Assembly (NCBI GenBank): GCA_019096065.1
Contig: JAGUCH010000003.1
Span: forward strand, 5,456,001 to 5,520,000
Reading direction: 5' to 3'
Source: Paracyclopina nana
Lineage: Eukaryota > Arthropoda > Copepoda > Cyclopoida > Cyclopettidae
DNA length: 64,000 nt
Below the pieces are notes generated by a model that did no database searches, was not told where the DNA came from, and saw only the letters and a list, made by a program, of their open reading frames with translations. Shown here one piece after another: positions 35,390 through 46,364 of the stretch (the stretch's first letter is position 1; each line of letters opens with the position of its first letter). The translations under genes were made by a program, and so were the position numbers.

Positions 35390-35875
35390 ATGGCCCATAA
35401 AGCTACTTCACTTTTTTTGAAGCCTTGCTCGGCAATGACATGGATCAAGCGTTTCAAGACCTTCACAATGAAGAAAAGTGAATTGATATCAAGCACAGAG
35501 ATAGGCTCGAGGAAATGGAAATCTCCGCGTGCTACTATGTTTGTGGATTTGAAGCGCGACCCGCATGGTGAACATTTCTTCAAAATCTCGGAGCTGTCGA
35601 ATGGGAAAAGGTCCCAAGTCTTCCTTGGGCTCTCTCACGATACAGCTCAGTTCATGGACAATCTCGCCTCACCGGATACAGAATCGAGACAAGAGCTAAA
35701 ATTTCTCGACGAGCTTTCCGTTGTGATACTCAAGAATCAAAGCAAGGTGATCGTGGACATCACTGACCACTCAGATGGCCACAGACAAAAGTTATTTCTC
35801 GATAAAGACTCTGCCAAAAAATTACTTGAGACAATAAGCGAGCTAACTAAAGAAGCTGGTTTAGAAGTAAAATAA
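35390..35875 (+). CDS. Small PUR-domain-like protein
   Basis: Single-exon frame of 161 aa. It opens with a basic, weakly hydrophobic segment (MAHKATSLFLKPCSAMTW) that could be a mitochondrial presequence; an internal ATG at residue 16 is an alternative start. The central part (TMFVDLKRDPHGEHFFKISE and FLGLSHDTAQFMDNL) resembles one PUR repeat: beta strands with DLK, a Gly, FxKIxE, then a helix. A second beta-rich segment and helix follow. Pur-alpha itself is about 300 aa, so this is shorter and the assignment is tentative. The stop overlaps an AATAAA (35871-35876), and MPP10 ends 20 bp further on the opposite strand. Confidence 0.5.
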   Translation: MAHKATSLFLKPCSAMTWIKRFKTFTMKKSELISSTEIGSRKWKSPRATMFVDLKRDPHGEHFFKISELSNGKRSQVFLGLSHDTAQFMDNLASPDTESRQELKFLDELSVVILKNQSKVIVDITDHSDGHRQKLFLDKDSAKKLLETISELTKEAGLEVK

Positions 35876-35895
35876 ACGCACTCGGCTTTTATTTT

Positions 35896-37998
35896 CTAGA
35901 GTTTCAATGCAGCAGCGTTAACATGTTGGCCCTTAGCCTTTTTCTGCTTTCTAGCTTTGTCTGCCTTCAGTTCACCTATAATGCCAGTGACTTCATTTTG
36001 CATTTTATCGAAGAAAGCCGACGAGCTTCTCACTGCTTTACTTTTGTCCTTGATGGTTTTCACTTTGCCCTCCTTTTCAGCCTGCTCGATCGCCTTTTGC
36101 GCCTCTTTTTTGCTATACTTGGTAGCCAAGCCTGGCTGCAGCTTGGAGAGCATTTTCTCCTTATTTTCTCGAATGTGCTTCTGCTTCCTCTGCTTGGCTT
36201 TTTTCATTCGCAGGTCACGCTTTTTATCGGTGTCAGTTCTTTCTGATGTTCCTATTGTCTCACCCCTTTTCTTATCCATTATTTCCTGAGGGGCAAGCAA
36301 AGTAGCGTCACTCATGGCAACAGGCGCAACTTCCTCCATGGCTAAAGTTGGCACGTTCCTGACAATCTTGACCTCAGCGTTGACAGCTTGAGGAGTGTAA
36401 TGGAAATGGGTGAGAGTGTCAAGTTGGACAAATAGATCGCGCATTCTAGACTTTATAGCATCCAGTGTTTCAGGCTTGTCTCCGTCAATATCCTCGTCAT
36501 CTAGCATTCCAGGGGCTTTTCTGGAGGCTTCCAGGTCTCCCTTCTGCTTCAAATACTCTTCCTCGTAAACCTGAGCAAGACTAAGCTTGGACTTTTCCTG
36601 GTCTAAAATGAGCTTCTTCTTGTAGTCGTAAGGATTTTCAATTGGCTTGACTTTACGTTCCACGTCATCCCATGCCTGATCTTTTATCCTTTGGATAATA
36701 ATATCGCACAGCCTTTTTGACACTTCTTCAGTGATGATGGGTGCCTGCTTGGAAACCGTTTCATAGTCTAGATCTTCCTCAAGAAGTGCATTTTCTGGTC
36801 TTTCAATAGCTGCCACTTCACCCTTCATCTGCCATGGCTTCTCAACCGAAACTGCCTCTTCCTCCATCTTTGCAATTTTCTTGTGAAGTCTCATTGTTCG
36901 CAGTTCATGTGTAGATTTGTCCTCTCCGAGATCTTGTTTAGCCTCTTCTTCCAAATCTTCATCACTGCTACCCAGCAAATCTTTCACAGTCGATTCGTTC
37001 CGCTCATCGTCATCATCATTTTCCTGGACAGTATCGAAAAAGTCCTTGTACTTGGCTTGTCCTGCTCCATCCTCATCTTCACCTTGGTCACTCTCGAAAA
37101 GGTCAATGCCATCCTCCTCACTGTCATCCTCTTTTTTGTCCCTCATTGCCTTAGCATCTTCAGCATCCAAGAACTTCTCCATTTCATCTATGTTCAAGAA
37201 TTTGTCTTCCACACTGGATTTCAGAGACGAACCTCTGGACTTGATTGCTTTCATTGCATTAGCCATGTAGTCATTGGCTTTTGACTGAAGCTCTCTTTCT
37301 TTCTTGTCCATCTTTTCTTGCATTTCCTTTTCCCTTTCATCATCTTCTTCCATGTCGGAGTTTTCGCTGTCAGTGTTATCAAACAGAGGCAAATTGGTGT
37401 CAAGATCAGAGTCTGACATATGTTGGAAGTCTGGGTCATCGAAAACGTCCGCATTGTCAACGTCATCCTCCAAATCACTCTCTTCTTTGCTGTTTTCTTT
37501 ATCAGCTTCTTCTTCGCTCTCTTCCTCGTCATTTTCTTCTAGATCATCTCGATCATCACCAACAGACTCATCATCCTCACAGTCATCATCGATATCAAAT
37601 TGTTCACCCTTTTTTAGAGGCAACTCGTCCTCGTCACTGCCTTCTTCCATTTCCACATTAGAAAAGGCGTTCTGAGATGAAAATGAGAAACAGTTCTTTG
37701 GCAAAGAGATCAATTTCTCTACTGTGCCACTGCACGCTGCAAGAACATGACTGTTTTGGAGCTCAACGCCAGTCCAAACTTGCTCTTCATCAAAGTCTTC
37801 AATGAGCATTTCTGGAAGAGTTTTCAACGATGACACTTCATCATCTTCAGATGCAGCCATTTTGGTGCCATCATATAGCACTTTAATGAGGATTTTGCTC
37901 TTTTCAAAATCACGGTCATCTTCCTGGAGAAGAAAACGCTCAGGTCCTTTGACAAAGTCCTTGGTACGGCTAATCACATCAGCCCAAAGCGCTTCCAT
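35896..37998 (-). CDS. MPHOSPH10: MPP10, U3 snoRNP protein
   Basis: Nucleolar component of the small-subunit processome, needed for 18S rRNA processing. One exon; the ATG at 37998 (MEALWADVISRTKDF) gives 700 aa. The reading continues upstream only to a TTG. A long acidic Asp/Glu/Ser middle part is followed by the conserved core (ERPENALLEEDLDYETVSKQ, PIENPYDYKKKLILDQEKS, YEEEYLKQ), then THFHYTP and a basic Lys-rich tail. tttatt at 35888-35893 would be a minus-strand AATAAA only 3 nt past the stop. Confidence 0.93.
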   Translation of the reverse strand: MEALWADVISRTKDFVKGPERFLLQEDDRDFEKSKILIKVLYDGTKMAASEDDEVSSLKTLPEMLIEDFDEEQVWTGVELQNSHVLAACSGTVEKLISLPKNCFSFSSQNAFSNVEMEEGSDEDELPLKKGEQFDIDDDCEDDESVGDDRDDLEENDEEESEEEADKENSKEESDLEDDVDNADVFDDPDFQHMSDSDLDTNLPLFDNTDSENSDMEEDDEREKEMQEKMDKKERELQSKANDYMANAMKAIKSRGSSLKSSVEDKFLNIDEMEKFLDAEDAKAMRDKKEDDSEEDGIDLFESDQGEDEDGAGQAKYKDFFDTVQENDDDDERNESTVKDLLGSSDEDLEEEAKQDLGEDKSTHELRTMRLHKKIAKMEEEAVSVEKPWQMKGEVAAIERPENALLEEDLDYETVSKQAPIITEEVSKRLCDIIIQRIKDQAWDDVERKVKPIENPYDYKKKLILDQEKSKLSLAQVYEEEYLKQKGDLEASRKAPGMLDDEDIDGDKPETLDAIKSRMRDLFVQLDTLTHFHYTPQAVNAEVKIVRNVPTLAMEEVAPVAMSDATLLAPQEIMDKKRGETIGTSERTDTDKKRDLRMKKAKQRKQKHIRENKEKMLSKLQPGLATKYSKKEAQKAIEQAEKEGKVKTIKDKSKAVRSSSAFFDKMQNEVTGIIGELKADKARKQKKAKGQHVNAAALKL

Positions 37999-38377
37999 GG
38001 CGAGTTCATGTACCAGATTTAGGGCAATTTGAATTCGCAATTTTATGGCAGCGCTGCGTCCATGCGCGTTTGTTATTATTGTTATCGTTTTTGGGGCGGA
38101 AAATTAAACCCAAATACCACGCAACCTAGAAAATAGGAATGCGCCCCTTAAACCAACGCAAACCCATCACGCGTCGCGATATGTTTAATTAAAAAGCGGA
38201 AACTGATCTAACCTCAACTAATGAGCGCTAAAAAATCTATCGAGTGGAAAGAACGAACGCAAATCCAGAGGCTAAAACGACTTCAAACTAAGGAAGGTGA
38301 ACGCTTTATTGTGGAAGAAGAGCGGCGCTCCAGACATATTGTTCCATAACAAGTTAAATGATAGGATTAAGCTTTAC

Positions 38378-39448
38378 TCAATTGGAGGTGCCAAAAATGG
38401 AGCAAGGTTGAAAGCCCCAAGGATGATCACATTGACCGACGGACAGCCTAGTGCGTAAACCAAAAGGCTGGCTTCCTGCAAATATCTCTTCAAACTCCGC
38501 CGTTGTTTTAGAATGGCACATAGAGGCTCTGTGACCTCTATGGAGACAGGCGGCACACCTGCCATGTAAGACATAACAGACCTAAGGAAAACGTAAATGA
38601 AAAGGCTGTAAAGTAGTGATGGAACGAGCTCTAACTCGATTCGGTAACTCGAAAGCAAAACTTGGCTTGGACTACATAAGCGTCCAACTCAAACTCGCTC
38701 GAAAAACATTTCGGCCGAACTCGACACTTTTTTTGTCAATTCGTAATAACCCGAAGAGAAAAATCGGCAAATTTAATTAGTAAATTGATAAAAAAAACCT
38801 ATGAACTCGGAGCCTCTAATCAACTCGACCAAGCTAGTTTTCGTCGTTCCATCACTACTTTAAGAGTGAACTCACGTATATTACCTCAATATTGTGGGAG
38901 AACGGGTTGCTGCAGAGCTGGTACTGGCAGTGGAGGGCTCCCTCCCAATAAAGGGGGCATGATCTCGAAAAGTGCTCGTCTGAACCGCATCGGTGGCAAA
39001 CGTCGATCCAATCAACTTGGAGCCTCTCTTCCTCTCGCAAGCTACCTCTATACTTGGAGAAGTTTTGAAAGATGGGCCGTGCGGCTTCAGGGATCGGTTC
39101 CCCAGCGCATTGCGCACATACGCAGCCTCCGCTGCTTGCAAAAACGGGCTGTAAAGCAAAATGAAGCCATTCATGAAAAATGAAGAAATACCTTAAGGTT
39201 CGACATACGACGAGAAGATGCGACACGCAAGGTGGCGATAGCCGAGTGTCGACTAGGACTAGAGGGGGAGAGCCACCAAATAGAGAGGCCAACGGCATTT
39301 CGCCCCAGCATTGCTGAAAGACGACTGGAAATTGAGTGTTGAGGACTAAAGGTCGCGCGTAAGCGTAACCACGCAACTTACATGTTGAGCCTGGCTCAAA
39401 TGGCTGCGGCACCACGTCGAGGGGATATGTAATCGTTGAAGCTTCCAT
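38378..39448 (-). CDS. Unrecognised zinc-knuckle protein
   Basis: Four exons join in phase: 39382-39448, 39192-39313, 38885-39148 and 38378-38581, giving 218 aa. The last exon has no Met, so it is easily missed. Exon 3 holds CVCAQC and CHRCGSDEHFSRSC; exon 4 holds CAACLHRGHRASMC, so there are two CCHC-like knuckles in CxxCxxxxHxxxxC form plus extra Cys/His. The N-terminus (MEASTITYPLDVVPQPFEPG) and the Ser/Arg-rich exon 2 have no recognised domain. Zinc and nucleic-acid binding are inferences from the knuckles. Intron 3 carries a 250-bp MITE. No other gene in the window resembles it; retroviral Gag-like knuckles are a possible distant origin, but no other Gag sequence is present. Confidence 0.6.
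38609..38862. mobile_element. 250-bp MITE with 17-bp TIRs and TA flanks
   Basis: AAGTAGTGATGGAACGA (38611-38627) is exactly inverted at 38844-38860. TA dinucleotides flank both sides (38609-38610, 38861-38862), as for Tc1/mariner insertions. The interior is rich in ACTCG repeats. It sits in intron 3 of the zinc-knuckle gene. Confidence 0.75.
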
Positions 39449-40198
39449 TGAATCCCCGTTTATCGGCCTATCCGAATCAACAGAGGTTGAAGTTGAAGGA
39501 GGTGGAGCGTCGTGTCGGACGGGTGGCTTAAGCCGGATTCCCCGGAAACGGATTTACGTGCATAAGTGCACTGCTGAAAATGAGTCAACGTTGCAAAATA
39601 ATACTGAAGGTAACTCTAAATGTGAATTTCAGAGGCGTTCTTACACGGCATCAAAATTGCGCTAAAAATTCTCACTACCAAACATGCGTAGAAGTCAAGT
39701 ATTTTAGAGAAAATTATTCAAGATTAAGATATTTCGAAATGTTTAGACACCTCAGTTTTGTCTGTTCGGGCTCACGTTGCTTGGAGCTCATTTGCAGAGT
39801 TATCAACAGTGGTCGGAAAAGTGGTCGTTTTTGAAAATGACCGAAACTAGCTAAAAATGGGCAATTTTAGTCAAATAGGACCATAATTCCAATTTAAACT
39901 TGCCCATTTTTCCTTTGAGAAACAATCTTAGCTGTAGAAACTTGGCAAATATAATTGATCTCAATATAAATATGAAATTAAAGCTTGATTTAGATGAGAA
40001 TCGGCTTCTCACGTTTTAGGCTACTTTTTGTTTAGAGAAGCGAAATCAAAATAATTTTTTTTTTATAAAAAACATTGCCAAAAAAAGACTTTGTAGATGA
40101 AAAATAGACATATTATGCCTAAATTGTGTGAGTTTCGGCCGTTTTTGTGTAGGTGGTCGGAAGAGTGGTCGTTTGTTCTTGAAAAGCACCAAATATCA

Positions 40199-40339
40199 AG
40201 TTCGACTTAAAATTGATTGAGAATGTTTTTGATGTGTTTTAATGTTCTTCATCGAAAGGCCTGGATCAGCTGGTTATTTCACCGCAATTTCAAGCGCCGT
40301 AAACATCTGAAACATTCTCAATCAATTTTAAGCCAAACT
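40199..40339. repeat. Short inverted repeat (MITE-like)
   Basis: About 30 bp at 40199-40228 (core CTTAAAATTGATTGAGAATGT) is inverted at 40310-40339, with about 80 bp between. It may be a small foldback element; no target duplication was recognised. Confidence 0.5.
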
Positions 40340-42429
40340 CGTTAATTGGGTGCTTTAGGAAAAAATTCTGGCTTAATAGTAAAAAGCCTTCTAAATATCT
40401 GGTTACCCTGCAAGTGCTGATGTCTTGCAGGAGGTGCGCGTACGCGATTGACCGCAGAGCTTGACCTGTAGACCAGAGACTTATATAGAAATAGCTACTT
40501 CTTGCATTCTCACTGCACGCGAGCGCGCGCCAAGTGCTGCAAGTGATTTTGAAAATGTATAGGTCAGCTGTTCTTATGAAATAGTCTGCAGGCTTTATTG
40601 ATCCAGAAAGGAAAACGCCAACTGGCACCTCTGTTTTACAACTTTTAATTCCTAATAGCTGGGAAAATATTTATAAAAGACAAAAGATAGCCCTAGCAAA
40701 ATTGAGCACCTCGTAAAATAAGACTATTTTGGCTAAGTTGACTCATTTAGGAATTAGTAGCAACCAAAAGTCTGCCCCAACCCAAATTCAGGCAGCCGCT
40801 ACCAAAATTCCATTGTAGTCTCTTTTGCGGCGTTCAGCAGATCTGCAAACGCACCCCCTTAAGCCTCGCCCAGTAGCATTTCTCTTGTTATATAAGTCTC
40901 TGCTGTAGACTAGCTGTCTATTTTTAAGTTGATAATTTTTTATGTTTTGTAGCTTTATGTGCGATCGTTAACTCTAGGACAAAGTACGCGCCCCCAATTT
41001 TCAGCATTTACGAGACTAAACCGTCACAAAGCTGACAAAAATGTCAATAATTACGATCGCCGTCAAACTCAACATTTTAGTTAAAAGGCCTGCAACAGAT
41101 GGCAGTAAAAGCATTTGCAGATGTGACGTCATCAAACATAAACAAAAAAGCTTGAAAATAATGCTGAGAATTCTCTTAATTCAAAGATATTCAATTTGAT
41201 AAAAAAGATCCTTGATTTACAGTGATTATTTTGGTATGATTTTTTTAAAAATTGGTCATAGTTGAGGCCAATTGGCAGGTACATGCTTCATATCAGTGAT
41301 GATCATGAGCATCGCGCTCATTTTTAAGCAGCAGTTGCTCCCCAGCAGCTTGCACTAAGAAGAATAGTCGGATCGAAAATGACCTCTAGCTCTGATTTTC
41401 GGAGCCTCCTTTTTAGGCTTTTTGACAGATTCTGTCTTAGTCATTGCTCTAATTGAAAGGTCAATGAAACAAAACACCCAAAATTCGAGCCTCTGGGCCA
41501 GAATACATAGAAAAAATGCCTTTTGGAACTAAAGAACAACTTTAGAGCTCGAACTTGCTCATAAAAATCGCCCAAATTTTTTTATGGAAGTTCTCTATTT
41601 CATCAGTGCTACAAGACAATTTTGTTGATTAATTCATAAAAATGCCAGTTTGACAGCTACTTCAAAATACCACATCTGGATCTGAGGTTAAGCTCCGCCC
41701 TCTTAATTTTTGCGCGAAAATGTTGCCGTGAGTTTGCACGAGGGTTGATACGCCCTCTATTTTGCATTTTCTGTAACTTTTAGCACTAAATGACGGCGAT
41801 GGTAATTGTTACATTATTTCTTTGCATGTGACGAAAAAATACCATTTTTGTACGGTAGATGCAAGCGAACGCCAAATCTCAGCAAAATGTAAGGATTTTC
41901 GCTTCACTGCCGTATGTAGTAAACCCACCGCCAAGTTGACAAAAATCCTTAATTTAATATTATTGGAACATATTAAAATGTTCCATAGCCTATAAGGTAA
42001 CAAGGCTACATTACTTTTACTGAATATAGCAAATTATCTGATAGCATATTGTCCTTTATTATTTGGTCTCGTAGCATATTGTCGCATAGCTTTGTAAACC
42101 TTGCTTGGTAAATTGCTAGGTACAGCTAGACACTAGACTTAAAAAGAGTGGCGGACGACCTGCACAGTTGAAATGTACTGTCACGGATTTCATGAAATTT
42201 GGAGCTTTTTAAGACGGTTCACAATTTTTCGGGCATTCATAATTGAACTGGGGCATTGAACTTAAATCTAATTTTTTAGTATGATCAGCTAAAATGATTA
42301 CCATACCAATAACAACATTAACGATTATTATTTTTTTCCAAAGTTAATGAATTGCAGCAAAATCAATAAAATTTGACTGTCAACTAATGTTAAGGTGACC
42401 TTAATTCGAATTAGCATTTGCCTATAGGG

Positions 42430-42960
42430 AAGAAAAGACAATCATAATGCTATAGATGGTGCTGACTTTTTGGCTGTCTGGCGTGCAGACGTTCACGCGT
42501 TGCAATTGCCGAAAAAATAGCGCATTTTCAAAAACAAAAACAAAGCTGTTTTTGCAAATTTAGTTAAACAAGTGGCAAAGAAAGTGCTCAGATGGTGCTT
42601 GTAACACTTGGAATTAAACAAGGAACAGAATGGTACATATTTGAGCAATTTTCATGAAAGTCAAGGAATTTTGGAGCATGAGGCATATCATATCCAGGCC
42701 TGAGCATGATGGATCAAAATTAAGAAAAATGCCTTAGATTACCTTACTCATTTCTCTTACAGTTCCAAACTAGCAGGTTCAACTTGAGAGGATTTAATAA
42801 AAATAGCTAAGATTTTGACAAAACAGTCAATTCTTAGAGAAAAATATAGTGAAAAGTACTTTCTTGCAATGATGTCTGCCATGCTGTAGTTTTTGTACTG
42901 GCATGGAAAAGCTAAGAAAAGTTGGAAAAAGCCAGCCCAAAAGTAGTGATCAGGCTAAAT
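42430..42960 (+). repeat. Dispersed repeat family, uninterrupted copy
   Basis: Diverged copy of the sequence that flanks the element at 46481-47241. Shared strings include GCAAAGAAAGTGCTCA, TCATGAAAGTCAAGGAATTTTG and CATATCATATCCAG (ACATCATATCCAG in the other copy). It lacks the insertion and so preserves the empty site. Confidence 0.75.
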
Positions 42961-43861
42961 AGTTTCATGAAACTTAGGTTAAATGTGGAAATACAAGGGT
43001 TGCAAATTAGTCAAATTTTAATAAATTATACTCAAAATTGGCATATGATTTTGGTGATTACATTTTAGGTTTAATTACAAGCAAACTTCAAGAGAAAAGC
43101 CTTGTTGAGAACTTATGTCAACCAAGGCAAGGCAGATTTTGGACAGCCAAAATTTCAAAGCCGGCCCGCCAGTTGGATTATGGCTTTTCTAATTGTTCCC
43201 TATATGGATGCAAGTTACAAAAAGTGGGGCTATTATTTTTGAGAAAGTGAACTCCATTATGAAAAAAAAATTGTTATTATGAAGTTCATACTATGACTGA
43301 AGTGCAATAAAATATTTTTTTAGCATCTTTTCTTTAAAAAGTTAAAAATGTAAAACTCTATCTCACTTGAATGTTCAAATATAGTTGAGATCAACTTTAT
43401 TTCGATCCTCTACAGAAGAATTCTTAACCAAAACAAAATGGTTGATAATCATCGCTCAAAATCTTACTGTGCTATTATTGATGGTAGAAGCTCATCCAAA
43501 GAGAAAAAAAGGCTGTGCCGGATCCACAACGACCTTGAAAATTGCCTCAAATAGATACAAAAGGCTGAACCATTTCACTAAGCATGCTCACATTTGTTGT
43601 GTGAGAGAAATTAAGTATTTTCTACTTGTTGTTCAGGCATAATTTGTGAGTTGACAGACTACTGAATCTTTTGAATTTGGAAAGCTTAGAAATCAATAAA
43701 AAACAATTTTGCGCTTACGGGAAATTCTGTCTTCATTAGTTGGCAGAGCCTTTACAAGTATGCTCTGTTTAAAATTGCCGTGTTATTTTACGTTGAGGTT
43801 GGGTTGACTACGTTCCGTCAATCTTTATAAGTCTAGTGTTTAGGCACAGCCCCATCTCATA

Positions 43862-44236
43862 AGCTTTACTAGCTCGAGCCTGCGAGGGCTGTAATTGTAC
43901 GAGTGTTATTCCATGGAAGTAATCCAAATTCCAAAGAAGTTGGAAAAAAGAGAGGATCATCCTAGATTCGAACCTCAGACAGTTGGATTAGTATTCCAAT
44001 GCTCTAACCACTGAGCTATGGAAACAACATGAAATAGCATGTTATGTATAGGACTTAACCATGATTTAAGCCAGATAAAGAAATTAAAAAAAGTCCAGGA
44101 ATGGCTGGGGTTTGAACCCTTGACTGCTGAATTAAGAGCCGGGCGCTCTAACCATTGTGCCAAAGGAGCACCTCTGAATAGAAGGGTTTTAAAAGTCGTA
44201 CAATTACAGCCCTCGCAGGCTCGGGCTAGTAAAGCT
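43862..44236. repeat. Foldback element enclosing two tRNA-like sequences
   Basis: 39-bp arms at 43862-43900 and 44198-44236 are inverted with one mismatch (AGCTTTACTAGC...TAATTGTAC). Between them, on the minus strand, lie two tRNA-like segments: 43953-44025 (A box ATAGCTCAGTGGTTAGAGC, B box GGTTCGAATC) and 44103-44169 (GGCACAATGGTTAGAGC, loop CTCTTAA as in tRNA-Lys(CUU), GGTTCAAACC). Acceptor stems do not pair well, so these are pseudo-tRNAs or SINE heads. Confidence 0.7.
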
Positions 44237-44315
44237 GTACTCGAGTTTTCCCATTTTAAAATCCTCGCTCAGCTATTTAATGACCCTACTTTACGTGCCC
44301 CAGCTCGAAATAAAT

Positions 44316-44467
44316 ATAGGATTATACACCTCTAGGCTGGAGGATAACACGAATTATTTTTTAGTGTCAAGTGACAGATCACGAGTGAGCGGAGCGAATG
44401 AGTGATTGGCACGAGACACTAAAAAATAATGAGTGTTATCCGACAGCCTAGAGGTGTATAATCCTAT
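44316..44467. repeat. 152-bp palindrome, copy 1
   Basis: About 53-bp arms, starting ATAGGATTATACACCTCTAG and ending with its inverse, around a centre GATCACGAGTGAGCGGAGCG. It is nearly identical to 45074-45225. Confidence 0.85.
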
Positions 44468-45074
44468 TACTATTAGCTGCCCCCCAACATTTCAAGCATT
44501 GGCTAAAATTGAATTTACGAAAGTTTTTTTGGCTTGATTTTTGCAAGATATGCCTTAAATTTTGCGGCTCGCTTTATTGCAGATAGCGAGCGTGAGCTCA
44601 TCAAAGTTGACCCAGTGGTCTAGCCTGCACCAGCTGAATGCTGCGCTCACTGTGGCGTCTTGCAGCAGCACCGCGCCGGCCTGTCTGGCCATGTATTTGC
44701 AGCGCTAGCCTGTGAACTCAGCACAAATGACCTAGAGATGCAGCCTGACCAGCCGGTTCGGTCGCTCATTGCAGCGCTCGAGTATTTAATCAACAAAAAA
44801 AGCAATTTCAGTGAATCTTCGCTAGCTCAGTGGTAGAGCATCGGCGCTCTAATCTCTTGCCCTCGGTTCGATTCTTGCCACTTCTTAGCTATTTTTTCCT
44901 TCATTTTGATATGAAATAGATGGCGCAAGGATCAAGTAAGGCATAATGATCATTATCCACTTGCAGATGGATAATGTTCATTTTTCTCCTCTAATTCTAA
45001 GAGGAATTCGAAAATCATGGAAATTATACATTCGGAACTTATGTACTGCTCAGCCGTCTCAGCTAATAGTAATA
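44465..45074. mobile_element. Non-autonomous unit with 14-bp terminal inverted repeats, copy 1
   Basis: TATTACTATTAGCT at the left and AGCTAATAGTAATA at the right enclose about 610 bp. The interior has a tRNA-like A box/B box on the plus strand (about 44820-44875: TAGCTCAGTGGTAGAGC and GGTTCGATTC). The right part (GATGGCGCAAGGATCAAG, ATAATGATCATTATCCACTTG) is shared with copy 2. Confidence 0.65.
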
Positions 45075-45225
45075 TAGGATTATACACCTCTAGGCTGGAG
45101 GATAACACGAATTATTTTTTAGTGTCAAGTGACAGATCACGAGTGAGCGGAGCGAACGAGTGATTGTCACGCGACACTAAAAAATAATGAGTGTTATCCT
45201 CCAGCCTAGAGGTGTATAATCCTAT
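45074..45225. repeat. 152-bp palindrome, copy 2
   Basis: Second copy of the palindrome, with a few substitutions in the loop. It lies exactly between the inverted ends of the two TIR-bounded units, so palindrome and unit alternate. Confidence 0.85.
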
Positions 45226-46201
45226 TACTATTAGCTACCCCCAACATTTCAAGCAATACCTGAAAGTCAATTAAGAAGTGCTTTTCTTGCTCATTTTTTT
45301 GCAAGGTATGCCTTAAATTTTAGGGTTCGCTTTATTGCAGACAGCTCATCAAAGTTGACCCAGCGGTCAAGCTTGCACCGGCCGCGCTAGCTAGCAGCCG
45401 CTGCACACAGCGAGCGTGAGCTCATTGAAGCTGACCCAGCAGTCTAGCCTTCAACATGTTGCCGTTGCACAGTGGTTAAAAATTCCGCTTTTGCGCTCAT
45501 CCCAAAAAAGTCGCGAAATCGACGTAGCACCTATTTCTTATAGCTGTAAGCTAAAAACAGGCTATCACAGCTTCTCATTTTTTAGTCACAATATCTTGAT
45601 TACATTCGGTTGCAAAGAAAATCTATGGCTGCCTGAAAATAGCCAAAAATGGCTCATCTACCATTTTTCCAAAAATAGGCTAAATCCAAGGTAAATTGAT
45701 TTCTATGGCAAATTTTCATCTTTATCTGTCAGTGCACACTAATTTGGACACTTTTGATAGCCTAGAAGTCATTAAAATAAGAAGCTGAAAATCGGTCTTG
45801 AAATGAGAATTTGGCAATTTGCCAGAATACTTATGAGCGCAAAAATGGCTTTTTTGTCCACTGTGCGTTGCGTCTTGCGACCATGCCGTGCCGGCTCGTT
45901 TGGCCATGGTTTTTAAGCGCTTGCTCCTAGCAATTTTCATAATCAAATTGATGGCTTAGAGGTAGAGCGTCGGCGCTCTACCTGGGTGACCATGGTTCGG
46001 TTCTTGCTGCCACCTTCCTTTTTTACTATGATATTTAAATAAGATAGATGGCGCAAGGATCAAGCGAGGCGTAATGATCATTATCCACTTGTAGATGCAT
46101 AATGTTCATTATCCTCCTCTACATCAAACAACAATGAAAAATCATGGAAATTATATGGCCGGAGCTTATGTACTGCTCAGCCGTCTCAGCTAATAGTAAT
46201 A
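45223..46201. mobile_element. Non-autonomous unit with 14-bp terminal inverted repeats, copy 2
   Basis: Same ends as copy 1, but 979 bp long because of about 370 bp of extra sequence in the left-middle part. A degenerate tRNA-like stretch is at about 45950-46010 (GGCTTAGAGGTAGAGC, GGTTCGGTTC). Confidence 0.65.
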
Positions 46202-46364
46202 ACTATTATGTGTCTAGGGTAATGATAATCCCTAGGGTTATCATTTACTTCATAGCGCATCGGGAGTGCAAAAAAGCTGAGTCAACCGGCAAAGTGAATT
46301 ACTCACGAGGAAATTCGGTTTACAGTGCATAAATCTATTTAGCCAACTCCGAGATACACACAAA

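Larger units (their letters stand above)
39449..43860. other. Gene-free AT-rich repeat region
   Basis: No supported exon in 4.4 kb. Contents include two copies of a GTGGTCGGAARAGTGGTCGTTT string (about 39812 and 40153, direct); an inverted pair GTAGACCAGAGACTTATATA (about 40467) and TATATAAGTCTCTGCTGTAGAC (about 40890); the 40199-40339 inverted repeat; and one copy of a dispersed repeat at about 42430-42960. Frames here are short and unlike any family I know. Confidence 0.5.

Noticed and set aside
36917-37675. Long Ser-rich plus-strand frames opposite MPP10
   Set aside because: Shadows of the acidic Asp/Glu codons of MPP10 read on the other strand.
38855-39448. Single continuous 197-aa protein on the minus strand
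   Set aside because: The reading crosses clear GT..AG introns; the spliced model keeps the zinc knuckles and changes the exon 2 frame.
43953-44169. Functional tRNA genes (Ser- and Lys-like)
   Set aside because: Acceptor stems do not pair and related copies are degenerate; they behave as repeat components.
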